A stretch of 28,818 bases of DNA, taken from IMG/VR virus record IMGVR_UViG_3300025898_000029, positions 1-28,818 of that record. One strand, written 5' to 3'. Position numbers and translations under genes: made by a program. Below, one piece after another: positions 7,488 through 15,033 of this stretch (position 1 is its first letter; each line of letters starts with the position of its first letter). The stretch is from a virus. The notes beneath the pieces are model-generated. The model made no database searches and was not told the origin of the DNA. It saw only the letters and a program-made list of their open reading frames with translations.

Positions 7488-7910
7488 TCAGCCGTTCGAG
7501 CCGGGCGATTGCTGCACGCCGCTGGCGTCGACGACGGGCGCGCCGCCCTGCAACACCACAACCGGCGGCCCCTTCACTGACGGCAGCGGAACGAAGCCGC
7601 CGAGCTTGTCCTCGATCGCCTTGATGCGCGGTTCGAGCCCGGCGATCCTGTCTTCGAGCGTTGTCAGCCCGGTCTGGAACTCCGCGATATCGGCTTTGCC
7701 CCTGTTCGCCCACGCGTGCAGCATCGCAAGGCCCCAGCCCCAGCCCTTTTGCGCCACCAGCCAGGCGAACCGCGCCACGATGACCAGGAAGGCGCCGGTT
7801 GCCAGGATCGCCGCCGTCTTGATGTACGGAGCGAAAAAGAAAGCGACCGCGGCGAGCGCCAGGCAGAGCAGCACGCCGAGGATGATGTAGACGAGGAGCT
7901 TCTTGCTCAC
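7488..7910 (-). CDS. Holin-like membrane protein with coiled coil
   Basis: A 140-residue protein with two N-terminal membrane segments, about residues 5-28 (LLVYIILGVLLCLALAAVAF) and 32-55 (TAAILATGAFLVIVARFAWLV). A predicted coiled coil follows at about 72-105 (EFQTGLTTLEDRIAGLEPRI), then a Pro/Gly-rich tail. The start is GTG 7910 with AGGAG six bases upstream. It lies immediately before the lysozyme, so it may be the holin that opens the inner membrane for lysis, but it has no holin family signature I can name. Alternatives are an antiholin or a membrane-bound lysis regulator. A strong hairpin terminator separates it from the tail genes upstream. Confidence 0.7.
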   Translation of the reverse strand: MSKKLLVYIILGVLLCLALAAVAFFFAPYIKTAAILATGAFLVIVARFAWLVAQKGWGWGLAMLHAWANRGKADIAEFQTGLTTLEDRIAGLEPRIKAIEDKLGGFVPLPSVKGPPVVVLQGGAPVVDASGVQQSPGSNG

Positions 7911-7928
7911 GACAGTCTCCTGGAATGC

Positions 7929-7955
7929 GAAAGGCCGCCCGGACGGCGGCCTTTC
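7929..7955 (-). terminator. Intrinsic-type terminator between tail and lysis genes
   Basis: GAAAGGCCGCC (7929-7939) and GGCGGCCTTTC (7945-7955) form a perfect 11-bp hairpin with a 5-base loop. In the minus-strand transcript it ends in UUUC, giving only a short U-tract. It lies after the lectin-like gene and before the holin-like gene. The same GAAAGGCC/GGCCTTTC design appears at 24683-24711. Confidence 0.7.
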
Positions 7956-7976
7956 TGGATGGTGTTGATGGGCGGC

Positions 7977-8855
7977 TTACAGATTTCCCATCAGCGAATT
8001 CATCAGCTGGGTCACCTGCGCTGAATTCAGGTAGCTCTGGAACAGCACGAAGTCGGCAATATCGACTTGCGCGGCGACGCCCGAGCCGGACGACGCCTGC
8101 GGGCGGCCGATCAAGAGCGGGTAGGACGATGACGCCGCGCCTTTGCCGGTATAGGCCGAGGCAGTGAGAACCTGGGTGCTGTTGACATAGCCGTCGATCG
8201 CACCGGAGCCCGAGCCGGTTTGATTGATGGCGAAGCACACGAAGCCGAAGGCGTTCTGCAGCGCGGCGCCGCCGGTCATGTTGACGGTGCCGACGCTGCC
8301 GTTCATGTAAAGCTGGAACGTCGATGACGACGTGCCGTAGGTAAAGCCGAAGCCATGGTCGAATGTAGACCCTGTCGTCGGGTCGCCGTTGCCGAGCATC
8401 GCCAAGACTTGCGACACGGATGTGCCGACCGAGCCGACCGGCGGCAACAGCCGCAGCGCCGCAGCGATCGTCAGCCCGCCAACCGCAGTGCCGAGATCGA
8501 AGGCGGCGTTGTGCGCGTTCCACAACCCGACGTCGCGCTCATTGGCGTTGGCGGCATCCTGGCCGAAGCGGACAACGTCAGTGCCTTTGAATGCGTTCGG
8601 CACCACGAGCAGCGAAGTCGCCTTCGGTGGCGAGAACGGATTGGCATCGTGCCAGCCCGCATTCTCCGGCGCGAAGCCGCCGACTTCACTCGGCCACGAG
8701 GTGATGACGCCGCCCGGCGTCGCGGTGAAGCCGGCCTGGCGCAGCCACAGCACCGGCGACAGCGCCGAAACGCCGTTGGCCACGGTCTTGAGATGGCGTA
8801 GCCGCGGGCCGGTGAGCGTCGCGCCGGGAAGCTTTGGGACAGCCTGCGTGCTCAT
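7977..8855 (-). CDS. Concanavalin/LamG-like lectin-type tail protein
   Basis: A 292-residue protein starting at ATG 8855, which overlaps the stop of the tail fibre gene (ATGA). Residues about 1-60 contain LSPVLWLRQAGFTATPGGVITSW, typical of the start of jelly-roll lectin modules in phage proteins. The body (about 90-275) alternates beta strands with Gly/Ser/Thr turns. It includes GLTIAAALRLLPP, FQLYMNGSVGTVNM, FVCFAINQTG, IDGYVNSTQV and IADFVLFQSYLNSAQVTQL, the usual pattern of a concanavalin A or LamG fold ending in a helix. Such domains bind sugars. Coupling to the fibre gene suggests that it is part of the same adhesin. Its N-terminal TQAVPKLPG echoes THAVPKLSN in the fibre, a possible shared docking motif. 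Confidence 0.75.
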   Translation of the reverse strand: MSTQAVPKLPGATLTGPRLRHLKTVANGVSALSPVLWLRQAGFTATPGGVITSWPSEVGGFAPENAGWHDANPFSPPKATSLLVVPNAFKGTDVVRFGQDAANANERDVGLWNAHNAAFDLGTAVGGLTIAAALRLLPPVGSVGTSVSQVLAMLGNGDPTTGSTFDHGFGFTYGTSSSTFQLYMNGSVGTVNMTGGAALQNAFGFVCFAINQTGSGSGAIDGYVNSTQVLTASAYTGKGAASSSYPLLIGRPQASSGSGVAAQVDIADFVLFQSYLNSAQVTQLMNSLMGNL

Positions 8856-11494
8856 AGGTCGTAACCAAATCTGACGATGACGGTCGACGCACCGTTCGGC
8901 AACGTGAGGGTCACCTTGCCGGTGGTGCCGGTCGAAAACACGATGCCGGGGCCATAGACGCCGGTGCTGTCGCGCGCCGAGCCGGCGACATTCGGTGCCG
9001 CCGCACTGAGATCGGACGACGTTTCCGGCAGCGTGAAGGAAAAGCTCGCGGCGCCCGCGGTCACGCCGGTCAGCGCCGCCGCAAAACTGCCTTGCACCTG
9101 GTCGCCGCTGCGGCGGTATTTGGCCGCGGTCACCGCGCCGATCGTGCAATTGCTGATGCTCACCGGCGCCGGCGCATAGGTCTCGCCGTTGATTTGCGGA
9201 TCGTACGCGAGGAGGCCGGTGAAGACGTTGCCGCCCTGGCCCCACACCGTCTGGAACGTGCGGTTGGGAAGCGGGAACATGCCGATGTAGCTCGCGGTGC
9301 CGCCGGAGGCGAGCCGGAATTGCGCACCGAAATTGCGCGCGAAGTCGAGCGAGTTTGAGCCGACAGTTTGCGTCGGTGTTGCGCCGCGATCGAAATAGGC
9401 GACCGCGCCACCGCCGATGTCCTCAAGCCACGGGTTGCCCTGCGCGTTCCAAGCCGATGCGACACCGGCGCTCCAAGTGAAGCCGAGGTCCTGCGAGCGA
9501 TAGAAGTAGACCGGCGTCGGCGTGCCGCCATCGGCGTTCGAGCGCACGCCGAGCAGGACTTCCTTGGTGGCCTTGTTTTGGACGATCGAGCCCTCGTTGC
9601 GGGACAATCCATCGGTCGCGCCGGTGCCCACCGCCGGCGTCGCGCGCAAGGTCCAGGAAATGCCCTTGTCGATCGAGGCGAAGACGCTGGTCTGATACGG
9701 ATTGTTGAACTGAAAGGCCGCCACCAACAGCGTGCCGTCGTCGAGCTGCTCGATGCGGCCGGCTTGCGCCAGCCCGGCGGCGCCGGAGCCGCCGCCGATC
9801 AGATGCGGCTGCGACAGCGTAATCACCCCGGCGCTCATCGTGCCGGTATAGTGATAGACCAGACTGTTGGCGGCGAAGACGTAGGCGATGATGTGGATCG
9901 TCGCGCCGTCGACGTCGACCTTGACCGCGCCCACATAGGCGTTGAGCGACAGCGCCGACAGATCGAGCAGCGCCGTGCCGGCCGGCGGCGTGCCGCCGTG
10001 CAGCGCCCAGGTCGAATAATAGATTTTTCCGAAGCCGCCGGTGGTCTCGATCCACAGCGCGAACGCGGTCTCGCCGACGACGCCGCTCGTCGGCTGGGTG
10101 GCAACGCCGCTCGCCGACAGCGTCTGCACGTTGGAGAGCTTCGGCACCGCATGCGTGGCGGTTGCGGCAAGCCGCGACGCCAGATGGCCGCGGCGCACGT
10201 CGCCCTGCTGCGCCAACGCGGCGGGCGAAAGCGGCGGCGTGGCGTTGGAATTCTGGCTGGCGAATTGCAGCGCCCAGGCCGCAACCGTTCGCGGGCCGAG
10301 ATCGAGATTGACTTCGAGCTTGTCGCTGCGGATTTCGGCTGGCAGCATTTTGGCGCTGTCGAGAAACAGCGGCGCATCCGTCGCATAATCGCTCGCGACA
10401 TTGGTCAGCGCGCCGCTCAAGCCGCTGTTGATGCCCATGAGGCCGAAATTGAGCGCCGTGGTGCCGATGGTGATGCTGCCGGCGGTGAGATTGAGCACGT
10501 ATTGCGCGCCGGCGTTGAGTGTGCCGCCCAGGACGACGATGCCGATCAGCGCCAGAAGCGCCGGCGTATTGGCGTCGGTGACGCGGGTGAGCACGAAAGC
10601 GGTGCCGCCGTCGCCGACGACGCTCAACTGATAGACGCCGTAATGGGTGGCCGAGCTGGCGCCGGTCCAGATCAGGTAGCGCTGGTTGAGGACCGGCGCG
10701 ACGCCGTCGACGGTCGGGAATGCGCCATTGGCGGTGCCGGTGATGGTGGCGCCGACGCCGGCGGCGCCGTTGTTGTACGTGTAGGCCGGCAGCGTGAAGC
10801 CGCTCCGCGGTGTTGCCGCGGCCACACCGAGCGCATTCCAATTATAATTCGCGCTTGCCGCCGCCGCCGCCGCCGCGGCCGTAATCGCCGCATTCTGCGC
10901 ATTGATGGTCGCGTTGGTGACGATCCCGGTATCGGTCGCCACGATTGCCGCATTTGCACTCGCCGATGCGGCGGAGGCGGATGCGGAAGTCGCGGCAGCG
11001 GCGCAAGCGGCCTGTGCTGCGGCGATCGCCGCCGCATTGGCGTTGATGGCGGTGAAGTCGAACGCGATCTTCAGATTGCCGGCGGTCACGTCGGCGCCGA
11101 CCGATGCTCCCGAAATATAGTCCTGGGTCGCCAGATAGATGTTGCCGTTCACCGCATCGACGACGAAGTCCGAGGAGTAATACTGCGTGCCGGTGACCCA
11201 ATTGCCGCGCCAGGTGCCGCGCGGGTTGATGATGCCGGTCGAGTGCGACGGGATCGAGCCGCCCAACACCATGCCGATCGCCGGCACCTGGATATAGACC
11301 GGCGCCTGGAGTTTTCCGGTGCTGTCGAGCACCTGCGGGTTGGGCACCTGCGTGGCGCTGATCGGATCGGCGAACAATTGCGCCAGCGTGCCGGTGGATT
11401 GCCCCGAGGAGTTCACCGTGTAGAACGCAACGCTGCAGCCGATGTAAAGCTGATTGGCGAGCGCAAAATCGGGGATGGAGCTGCGGAAGGCCAT
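8852..11494 (-). CDS. Tail fibre/spike with sialidase-type Asp-boxes
   Basis: An 880-residue receptor-binding protein. Residues about 10-145 form an N-terminal virion-binding region; about 150-217 is an Ala-rich helical, probably coiled-coil, shaft. Residues about 265-310 carry a phage tail module (RYLIWTGAS, YGVYQLSVVG, VLTRVTDANT). A beta-propeller-like region (about 470-770) contains two Asp-boxes, SIDKGISW (607-614) and SQDLGFTW (667-674), plus RIEQLDDGTLL, as in BNR/sialidase folds. The C-terminus (about 795-880) resembles small fibre-tip domains. It may bind or cleave acidic sugars; the catalytic Arg triad is not proven. The start at 11494 overlaps the adaptor stop as TGATG; an upstream in-frame ATG at 11545 is less likely. 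Confidence 0.85.
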   Translation of the reverse strand: MAFRSSIPDFALANQLYIGCSVAFYTVNSSGQSTGTLAQLFADPISATQVPNPQVLDSTGKLQAPVYIQVPAIGMVLGGSIPSHSTGIINPRGTWRGNWVTGTQYYSSDFVVDAVNGNIYLATQDYISGASVGADVTAGNLKIAFDFTAINANAAAIAAAQAACAAAATSASASAASASANAAIVATDTGIVTNATINAQNAAITAAAAAAAASANYNWNALGVAAATPRSGFTLPAYTYNNGAAGVGATITGTANGAFPTVDGVAPVLNQRYLIWTGASSATHYGVYQLSVVGDGGTAFVLTRVTDANTPALLALIGIVVLGGTLNAGAQYVLNLTAGSITIGTTALNFGLMGINSGLSGALTNVASDYATDAPLFLDSAKMLPAEIRSDKLEVNLDLGPRTVAAWALQFASQNSNATPPLSPAALAQQGDVRRGHLASRLAATATHAVPKLSNVQTLSASGVATQPTSGVVGETAFALWIETTGGFGKIYYSTWALHGGTPPAGTALLDLSALSLNAYVGAVKVDVDGATIHIIAYVFAANSLVYHYTGTMSAGVITLSQPHLIGGGSGAAGLAQAGRIEQLDDGTLLVAAFQFNNPYQTSVFASIDKGISWTLRATPAVGTGATDGLSRNEGSIVQNKATKEVLLGVRSNADGGTPTPVYFYRSQDLGFTWSAGVASAWNAQGNPWLEDIGGGAVAYFDRGATPTQTVGSNSLDFARNFGAQFRLASGGTASYIGMFPLPNRTFQTVWGQGGNVFTGLLAYDPQINGETYAPAPVSISNCTIGAVTAAKYRRSGDQVQGSFAAALTGVTAGAASFSFTLPETSSDLSAAAPNVAGSARDSTGVYGPGIVFSTGTTGKVTLTLPNGASTVIVRFGYDL

Positions 11495-12291
11495 CAGTAA
11501 AATCCGAACCGATGCACACCCGGATGATCGAGCGCGCTCACGCAATGGTCATCGAACGGCTCGCAGATCGGCGGCTCGGTATCGTGCTCGCGGTTCTCGA
11601 AGGCGAGTAGTGCTGCGCGGGAGGCGGCGGCCGATTTGCCCCAGCGGTTGAGATCGCTCTCCGGGCGCTTGAAGATCGGCCCGGAGCCGAGATCGTGCGA
11701 GAGCTGCCAGACCAGATAACGCTGCCAGCCTTCGCGGAATTTGGTGATGTCGGCCGCTGAAGGCTGCGCCCCCGTCACGCCGGCCGGCGCCACCTTCGGT
11801 GCATAGGTCTGCACGTCGAAGATGACGACGTAGACGTTGGTGTCGGTAACCGCCGGAATCGGATAGGGGAAGAACTGCGAGTCCGGCAGTCGGTCGATAT
11901 AGACGATGCGCGGCGGTCCGGTTTCCGCCGGCTTGCGTAAATCCATAAAGTCATCACGCGTGACGATCTCAAGCGGCGTTACGCGCCCCGAAGGCCACTG
12001 CAGATGCGCGGCCTTGGGAAATTGGATGCCGTCGACCGGCGCATTGGCGCCGAGCGCGCCGATCAGATCGTAGGCGCCGGTGCCGTTGGTCAGCAAAAAT
12101 TTCACCTGATTGGGCGACGGCACCAGGAACAACAATTCCTCGGTGGCGGCGAGCTCCGACAACAGAAGATCGAGCCAGAACATGGCCTCGCGCAGATGCT
12201 CCGGATCGGCGGCCGAATCCGTCACCGGAAACGCATTGATGACGCGAAGCGCCCGCTCGCAAAGCTGGCGCGCGGTAAGGACCTGGCTCAC
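11494..12291 (-). CDS. P22 gp4-like head-to-tail adaptor
   Basis: A 265-residue protein similar in pattern to the P22 gp4 tail accessory/adaptor family, which forms the ring below the portal and in some phages has peptidoglycan-cleaving activity. Seen: an N-terminal helix pair (LCERALRVINAF, then REAMFWLDLLLSELAATEELLFLV), a beta segment with the typical NGTGAYDLIG, and then an aromatic-rich region and a WQLSHDLGSG helix. The start is GTG 12291 with little ribosome binding site, six bases after the previous stop. Its stop overlaps the fibre start. The usual P22 order is portal, scaffold, coat, gp4, gp10; here fibre, lectin, lysis and spike genes separate gp4 from gp10. One CATCACGCGTGAC site lies within the gene. 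Confidence 0.8.
   Translation of the reverse strand: MSQVLTARQLCERALRVINAFPVTDSAADPEHLREAMFWLDLLLSELAATEELLFLVPSPNQVKFLLTNGTGAYDLIGALGANAPVDGIQFPKAAHLQWPSGRVTPLEIVTRDDFMDLRKPAETGPPRIVYIDRLPDSQFFPYPIPAVTDTNVYVVIFDVQTYAPKVAPAGVTGAQPSAADITKFREGWQRYLVWQLSHDLGSGPIFKRPESDLNRWGKSAAASRAALLAFENREHDTEPPICEPFDDHCVSALDHPGVHRFGFY
11952..11964. repeat. Copy 2 of palindromic motif CATCACGCGTGAC
   Basis: The 10-base core TCACGCGTGA is a perfect palindrome. This copy lies inside the gp4-like gene, where it encodes Val-Thr-Arg-Asp on the minus strand. Confidence 0.6.
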
Positions 12292-12297
12292 GGCGGT

Positions 12298-12987
12298 TTA
12301 ATCTTCGCTGTACAAGCGGTCCGCCTGCGAGGCAACGGGGCCGGTCTCCAGCTCCGCGGCCGGATAGAACTCCTCGCTGTCGCCCTCCTCGGCCTGTCCG
12401 GCAATCTGGCGCGCCGGGCGCTTCTCCAGGTTGGCGTCGCGCTTCTTCTTCTTCTGCTCGATGATGAAGTCGATCATGCGGCCGCGGTCTTTGCCCTCGA
12501 CCGCGGCTTCGCCGCCGGGCAATTCCACGGTCCGCTGTATGAGCGCCATGGTGGAGAGCTCGCTGTAGCGCGCGATCGTCTGGTTGTCGGCAATCTCGAA
12601 TTTCTCGCCGGCGCCGAGTTCTTCGGGCTGCTTGGGCTGCCGGCTATACGGCAACAGGTTGCCTTGCTCGTCGGTGTGCTTGAAGGCGTCGATCGCCAGG
12701 AACCGCACCGCGACCGGAAACGGCAGCTTGAGCGGCTTGCCCGGCTCGAAGGTGAATGACTTGAGGATTTTGCCGGTCCCGCGCGGGCCAGCAACCCACA
12801 TATCGTGCGTGCGCGGCGGCTGACCTTGAACCGCGGTGGTGTCGAGCACGAACAACGTGGTCGGAATGGCGGCCTTTTCGGTGCCGTCGTTCGTTGCTGG
12901 CGGCAATGGTGCGGCAGCGCGAGGCAATAGCTCGCCGGTATATTCGTCACGCTCCTGCGCAGCGGCAGCGCTCGATGCAGCGTTCAT
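12298..12987 (-). CDS. Hypothetical late protein with basic helix and acidic tail
   Basis: A 229-residue protein of unknown family. The first 45 residues are Ala/Pro-rich. Residues about 45-160 appear folded (TLFVLDTTAVQGQPP, TFEPGKPLKLPFPVAVRFLAI). A very basic stretch, IIEQKKKKRDANLEKRPARQ (about 175-195), is followed by an acidic C-terminus. AAGGA lies eight bases before ATG 12987. It comes after a hairpin terminator and just before the gp4-like adaptor, so it may be the first gene of the tail block. A virion or assembly role is inferred only from position. Confidence 0.7.
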   Translation of the reverse strand: MNAASSAAAAQERDEYTGELLPRAAAPLPPATNDGTEKAAIPTTLFVLDTTAVQGQPPRTHDMWVAGPRGTGKILKSFTFEPGKPLKLPFPVAVRFLAIDAFKHTDEQGNLLPYSRQPKQPEELGAGEKFEIADNQTIARYSELSTMALIQRTVELPGGEAAVEGKDRGRMIDFIIEQKKKKRDANLEKRPARQIAGQAEEGDSEEFYPAAELETGPVASQADRLYSED

Positions 12988-13027
12988 GGGTCGCGTCCTT
13001 CAAGGTTGTTGACATGCCGAAACGGGG

Positions 13028-13053
13028 CCGGCCGGGCGGCGACGCCCGGCCGG
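13028..13053 (-). terminator. GC-rich hairpin terminator after the capsid block
   Basis: CCGGCCGGGCG (13028-13038) and CGCCCGGCCGG (13043-13053) pair perfectly over 11 bp around a 4-base GCGA loop. The minus transcript then reads CCCCGUUUCGG, so the U-tract is poor. It lies in the gap between the 229-residue virion gene (13085) and the next gene (12987). Confidence 0.6.
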
Positions 13054-13084
13054 TAGAATTTTCAACGGCGCTCGAGGCGGCGCT

Positions 13085-13774
13085 TTAGCCGTTGAGCACG
13101 TAGGGCAACAGGATGAAGCCCTTGGCCGCGACCGCGCCCGAGGAGATCGTCAGGCTGATGTCGGACGCGGTCTGCGCATCCGACGTCGCCGGCGCATTCG
13201 AGGAAAACAGCGCGCCGTTGGTGCCGATGACCTGGCCGGCGTTCGTGGTCGAGGCGGCGTTGATGAAGCCGGTGGCATTGCCGCCCGATTCCGACGACAG
13301 CAAGCCGCAGCTCACCGTCTTTGAGGCTTCGAGCGTCGTCACCAGGATGCCGCAGCCATGCAGCCGATCGAGGATCATGGACGAGGCTGGGAACTTGAAG
13401 CCATTCGCGGTCTCGGTGTTGGCGGCATAGTCGGCGATCGAGAACGGCATCTTCATCACGCCGCGCTTGCGCGCGGTATCGATGTTGATCTCGTTCGGGC
13501 CGGACGGCGAGACGTTCAAGAACACGCCGAAATGGCCCTTCGCGGTCTGGATGTAGAGATCGACCTTGGCGGTGACCGAGCTGTCATACTGGAACTGGAT
13601 CAGCCCCGAGGTGAGCGCGATCGGATTGGTGAGCGTTGCGCCGGTGAGATCGAGCAGCGCTGCCTTGTCCGGCGTGCCCGCCTTGGTGACATAGCAGACG
13701 GCACCGCTATCGTTGATGTTGACGTCCTTGAACACGTCCTTGAGCTGGACGCGAACATTTACAAGCGTGACCAT
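13085..13774 (-). CDS. Probable capsid-associated virion protein
   Basis: A 229-residue protein with no charged low-complexity regions and many beta-type segments rich in Thr, Ser, Ala and Gly. Examples are GAVCYVTKAGTPDKAALLDL, LIQFQYDSSVTAKVDLYIQT and a C-terminal ISSGAVAAKGFILLPYVLNG. It lies directly after the major capsid gene, a place often used for decoration or head-completion proteins. An AGGGG ribosome binding site is nine bases before ATG 13774. It has its own leader, between a hairpin after the capsid gene and a 15-bp palindrome, and is followed by another hairpin, so it may be expressed as a single unit. The exact role is not known. Confidence 0.75.
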   Translation of the reverse strand: MVTLVNVRVQLKDVFKDVNINDSGAVCYVTKAGTPDKAALLDLTGATLTNPIALTSGLIQFQYDSSVTAKVDLYIQTAKGHFGVFLNVSPSGPNEINIDTARKRGVMKMPFSIADYAANTETANGFKFPASSMILDRLHGCGILVTTLEASKTVSCGLLSSESGGNATGFINAASTTNAGQVIGTNGALFSSNAPATSDAQTASDISLTISSGAVAAKGFILLPYVLNG

Positions 13775-13798
13775 GGTGGGTTACCCCTTGAGTTTGAG

Positions 13799-13813
13799 GA
13801 ATTCCGGGAATTC
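13799..13813. repeat. 15-bp palindrome GAATTCC-G-GGAATTC
   Basis: A perfect inverted repeat of 7+1+7 bases lies 25 bases upstream of ATG 13774, between a hairpin terminator and the gene. It is shaped like an operator, but no promoter boxes were identified around it. It also contains two EcoRI-type GAATTC sequences. Confidence 0.5.
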
Positions 13814-13841
13814 GAAAGCCTTCTGAACCTTAAAGACGCCT

Positions 13842-13874
13842 CGCCCGCGCGAAATCTTTCGTCTCGCGCGGGCG
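13842..13874 (-). terminator. Hairpin terminator after the major capsid gene
   Basis: CGCCCGCGCGA (13842-13852) and TCGCGCGGGCG (13864-13874) form a perfect 11-bp stem with an 11-base loop. The minus transcript continues AGGCGUCUUUAAGG, so the U-tract is displaced. The position, 21 bases after the capsid stop, fits partial termination that would give higher capsid message levels upstream. Confidence 0.55.
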
Positions 13875-13894
13875 TCGCTATTGCGGTGTGGCGC

Positions 13895-15022
13895 TTACTG
13901 CGCGGCGGCGGTCTTGAGCGCGATGCAGCCAAAGTCCTGCCGCGTCGGGTTCAAGCTGCCGTCGAGATCGTAGAGCGACAGGAACTGCGGTTTGAGCATC
14001 CCGAGCTTGCGACCGACGCCGATGCCGGGCCGGTTGCCGTAGTCGGTAAGCACCGCTTCGCGCCAGAACATCGAGCCGATGGTGGCGATCGCGCCGGCTT
14101 GTGCGCCGAGCAGCATCGCCTGCGCACCATCCACGGTGCCGCCGGCGCCCCACTTCGAGCCCGACGCCATTCCGGTGGTGTTGAACACCTTGTTGTGGTG
14201 ATGGATCACGGTATTGCCGATCGTCACCGACGCGCCGGTGAACAGCGGGTTCTTGCTCGAGCGCTTCTCGGCCGACCGCACGATGGTCTGGTAGGTCGGG
14301 TCGAGCTGCAGATCGCGCCATTGCGGCTCGCTCATCAGCAGCACGTAGTAATTGCGCCCGCCGTCGCGGATCGGCCGCAGCCGCTTGGTGGCGGCAAACG
14401 ACGTCGTCGACACCACCGTCGCCCAATTCATGGTGTTGGACGTGGTGACGGTGGCTTCGCTGGTCGCCGTGCCGGCAAACTTGATGCGGTTCGAGGACGG
14501 CGCCACCACATCGGCGGCGAACGTCAACGCCGGCAACTGGCTGTTGGTCCGGGTCGCCCCGTTATAGGTGAGCGAGTAGGACCGGCCCGAGAGCGTGAGA
14601 AACATCAGCTCGTCGAGCTTGTCGGAGAGCCAGAAGGTGAGCTTGTCCTTCGACTGCATGCGGAACCGGATGACGGTCGCCTGCTCGGCCATCTCGCCCT
14701 TCGACTTGTTGCCGTTGCGCAACTGATCGATGCGGATGGTCTGGCTGTCGTTTTGCAGGGCCTCTTCGTTGCCCTCCAATTCGTTGTCGCCGACAACGCC
14801 GTCCGATTGCATGTCGAGCACGAGCTGCATCACGCACTCGAAGCCGCGTTCGGTCTCGGTGAGCTTCGTCACACGCTGGATGACGGAGTTCATGTCGTTG
14901 TCGTTCTTGCCAATAAAGCCATTGGCAAAGAAGAACGATTGATCGCGGCCGTTCTTCCAAAGCTCGGCCGCCCAGACGATTTTCTTCGCGGCGCTCAGAG
15001 CGCCGAAGTCGGTTACTGCCAC
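13895..15022 (-). CDS. Major capsid protein, N4-gp56/DUF4043 type
   Basis: A 375-residue coat protein of the N4-gp56/DUF4043 capsid group (HK97-type fold in that family). Recognisable parts are the N-terminal AKKIVWAAELWKNGRDQSFF and GFIGKNDNDMNSVIQRVTKL, then MQSDGVVGDNELEGNEEALQ and QTIRIDQLRNGNKSKG, all typical of this group. Further along are the FRMQSKDKLTFWLSDKLDEL helix and a C-terminal LTDYGNRPGIGVGRKLGM. It builds the head shell around the scaffold, with the portal at one vertex. The start is GTG 15022 with AAGGTG upstream. The scaffold gene is just upstream and a hairpin terminator just downstream, as expected for a highly expressed gene. The mixture with a P22-like portal is common in podoviruses. 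Confidence 0.9.
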   Translation of the reverse strand: MAVTDFGALSAAKKIVWAAELWKNGRDQSFFFANGFIGKNDNDMNSVIQRVTKLTETERGFECVMQLVLDMQSDGVVGDNELEGNEEALQNDSQTIRIDQLRNGNKSKGEMAEQATVIRFRMQSKDKLTFWLSDKLDELMFLTLSGRSYSLTYNGATRTNSQLPALTFAADVVAPSSNRIKFAGTATSEATVTTSNTMNWATVVSTTSFAATKRLRPIRDGGRNYYVLLMSEPQWRDLQLDPTYQTIVRSAEKRSSKNPLFTGASVTIGNTVIHHHNKVFNTTGMASGSKWGAGGTVDGAQAMLLGAQAGAIATIGSMFWREAVLTDYGNRPGIGVGRKLGMLKPQFLSLYDLDGSLNPTRQDFGCIALKTAAAQ

Positions 15023-15033
15023 GGTGGCACCTT

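Noticed and set aside
6601-8523. Minus-strand frame of 640 codons that includes the lysozyme
   Set aside because: Only the last 283 codons look like protein. Upstream it runs through a terminator and the holin-like and lectin genes in another frame, so ATG 7452 was used.
9368-11500. Plus-strand open frame of about 710 codons
   Set aside because: It is the complement of the 880-residue tail fibre gene. It is Arg/Asp-rich with no domain, and no ribosome binding site or promoter was identified.
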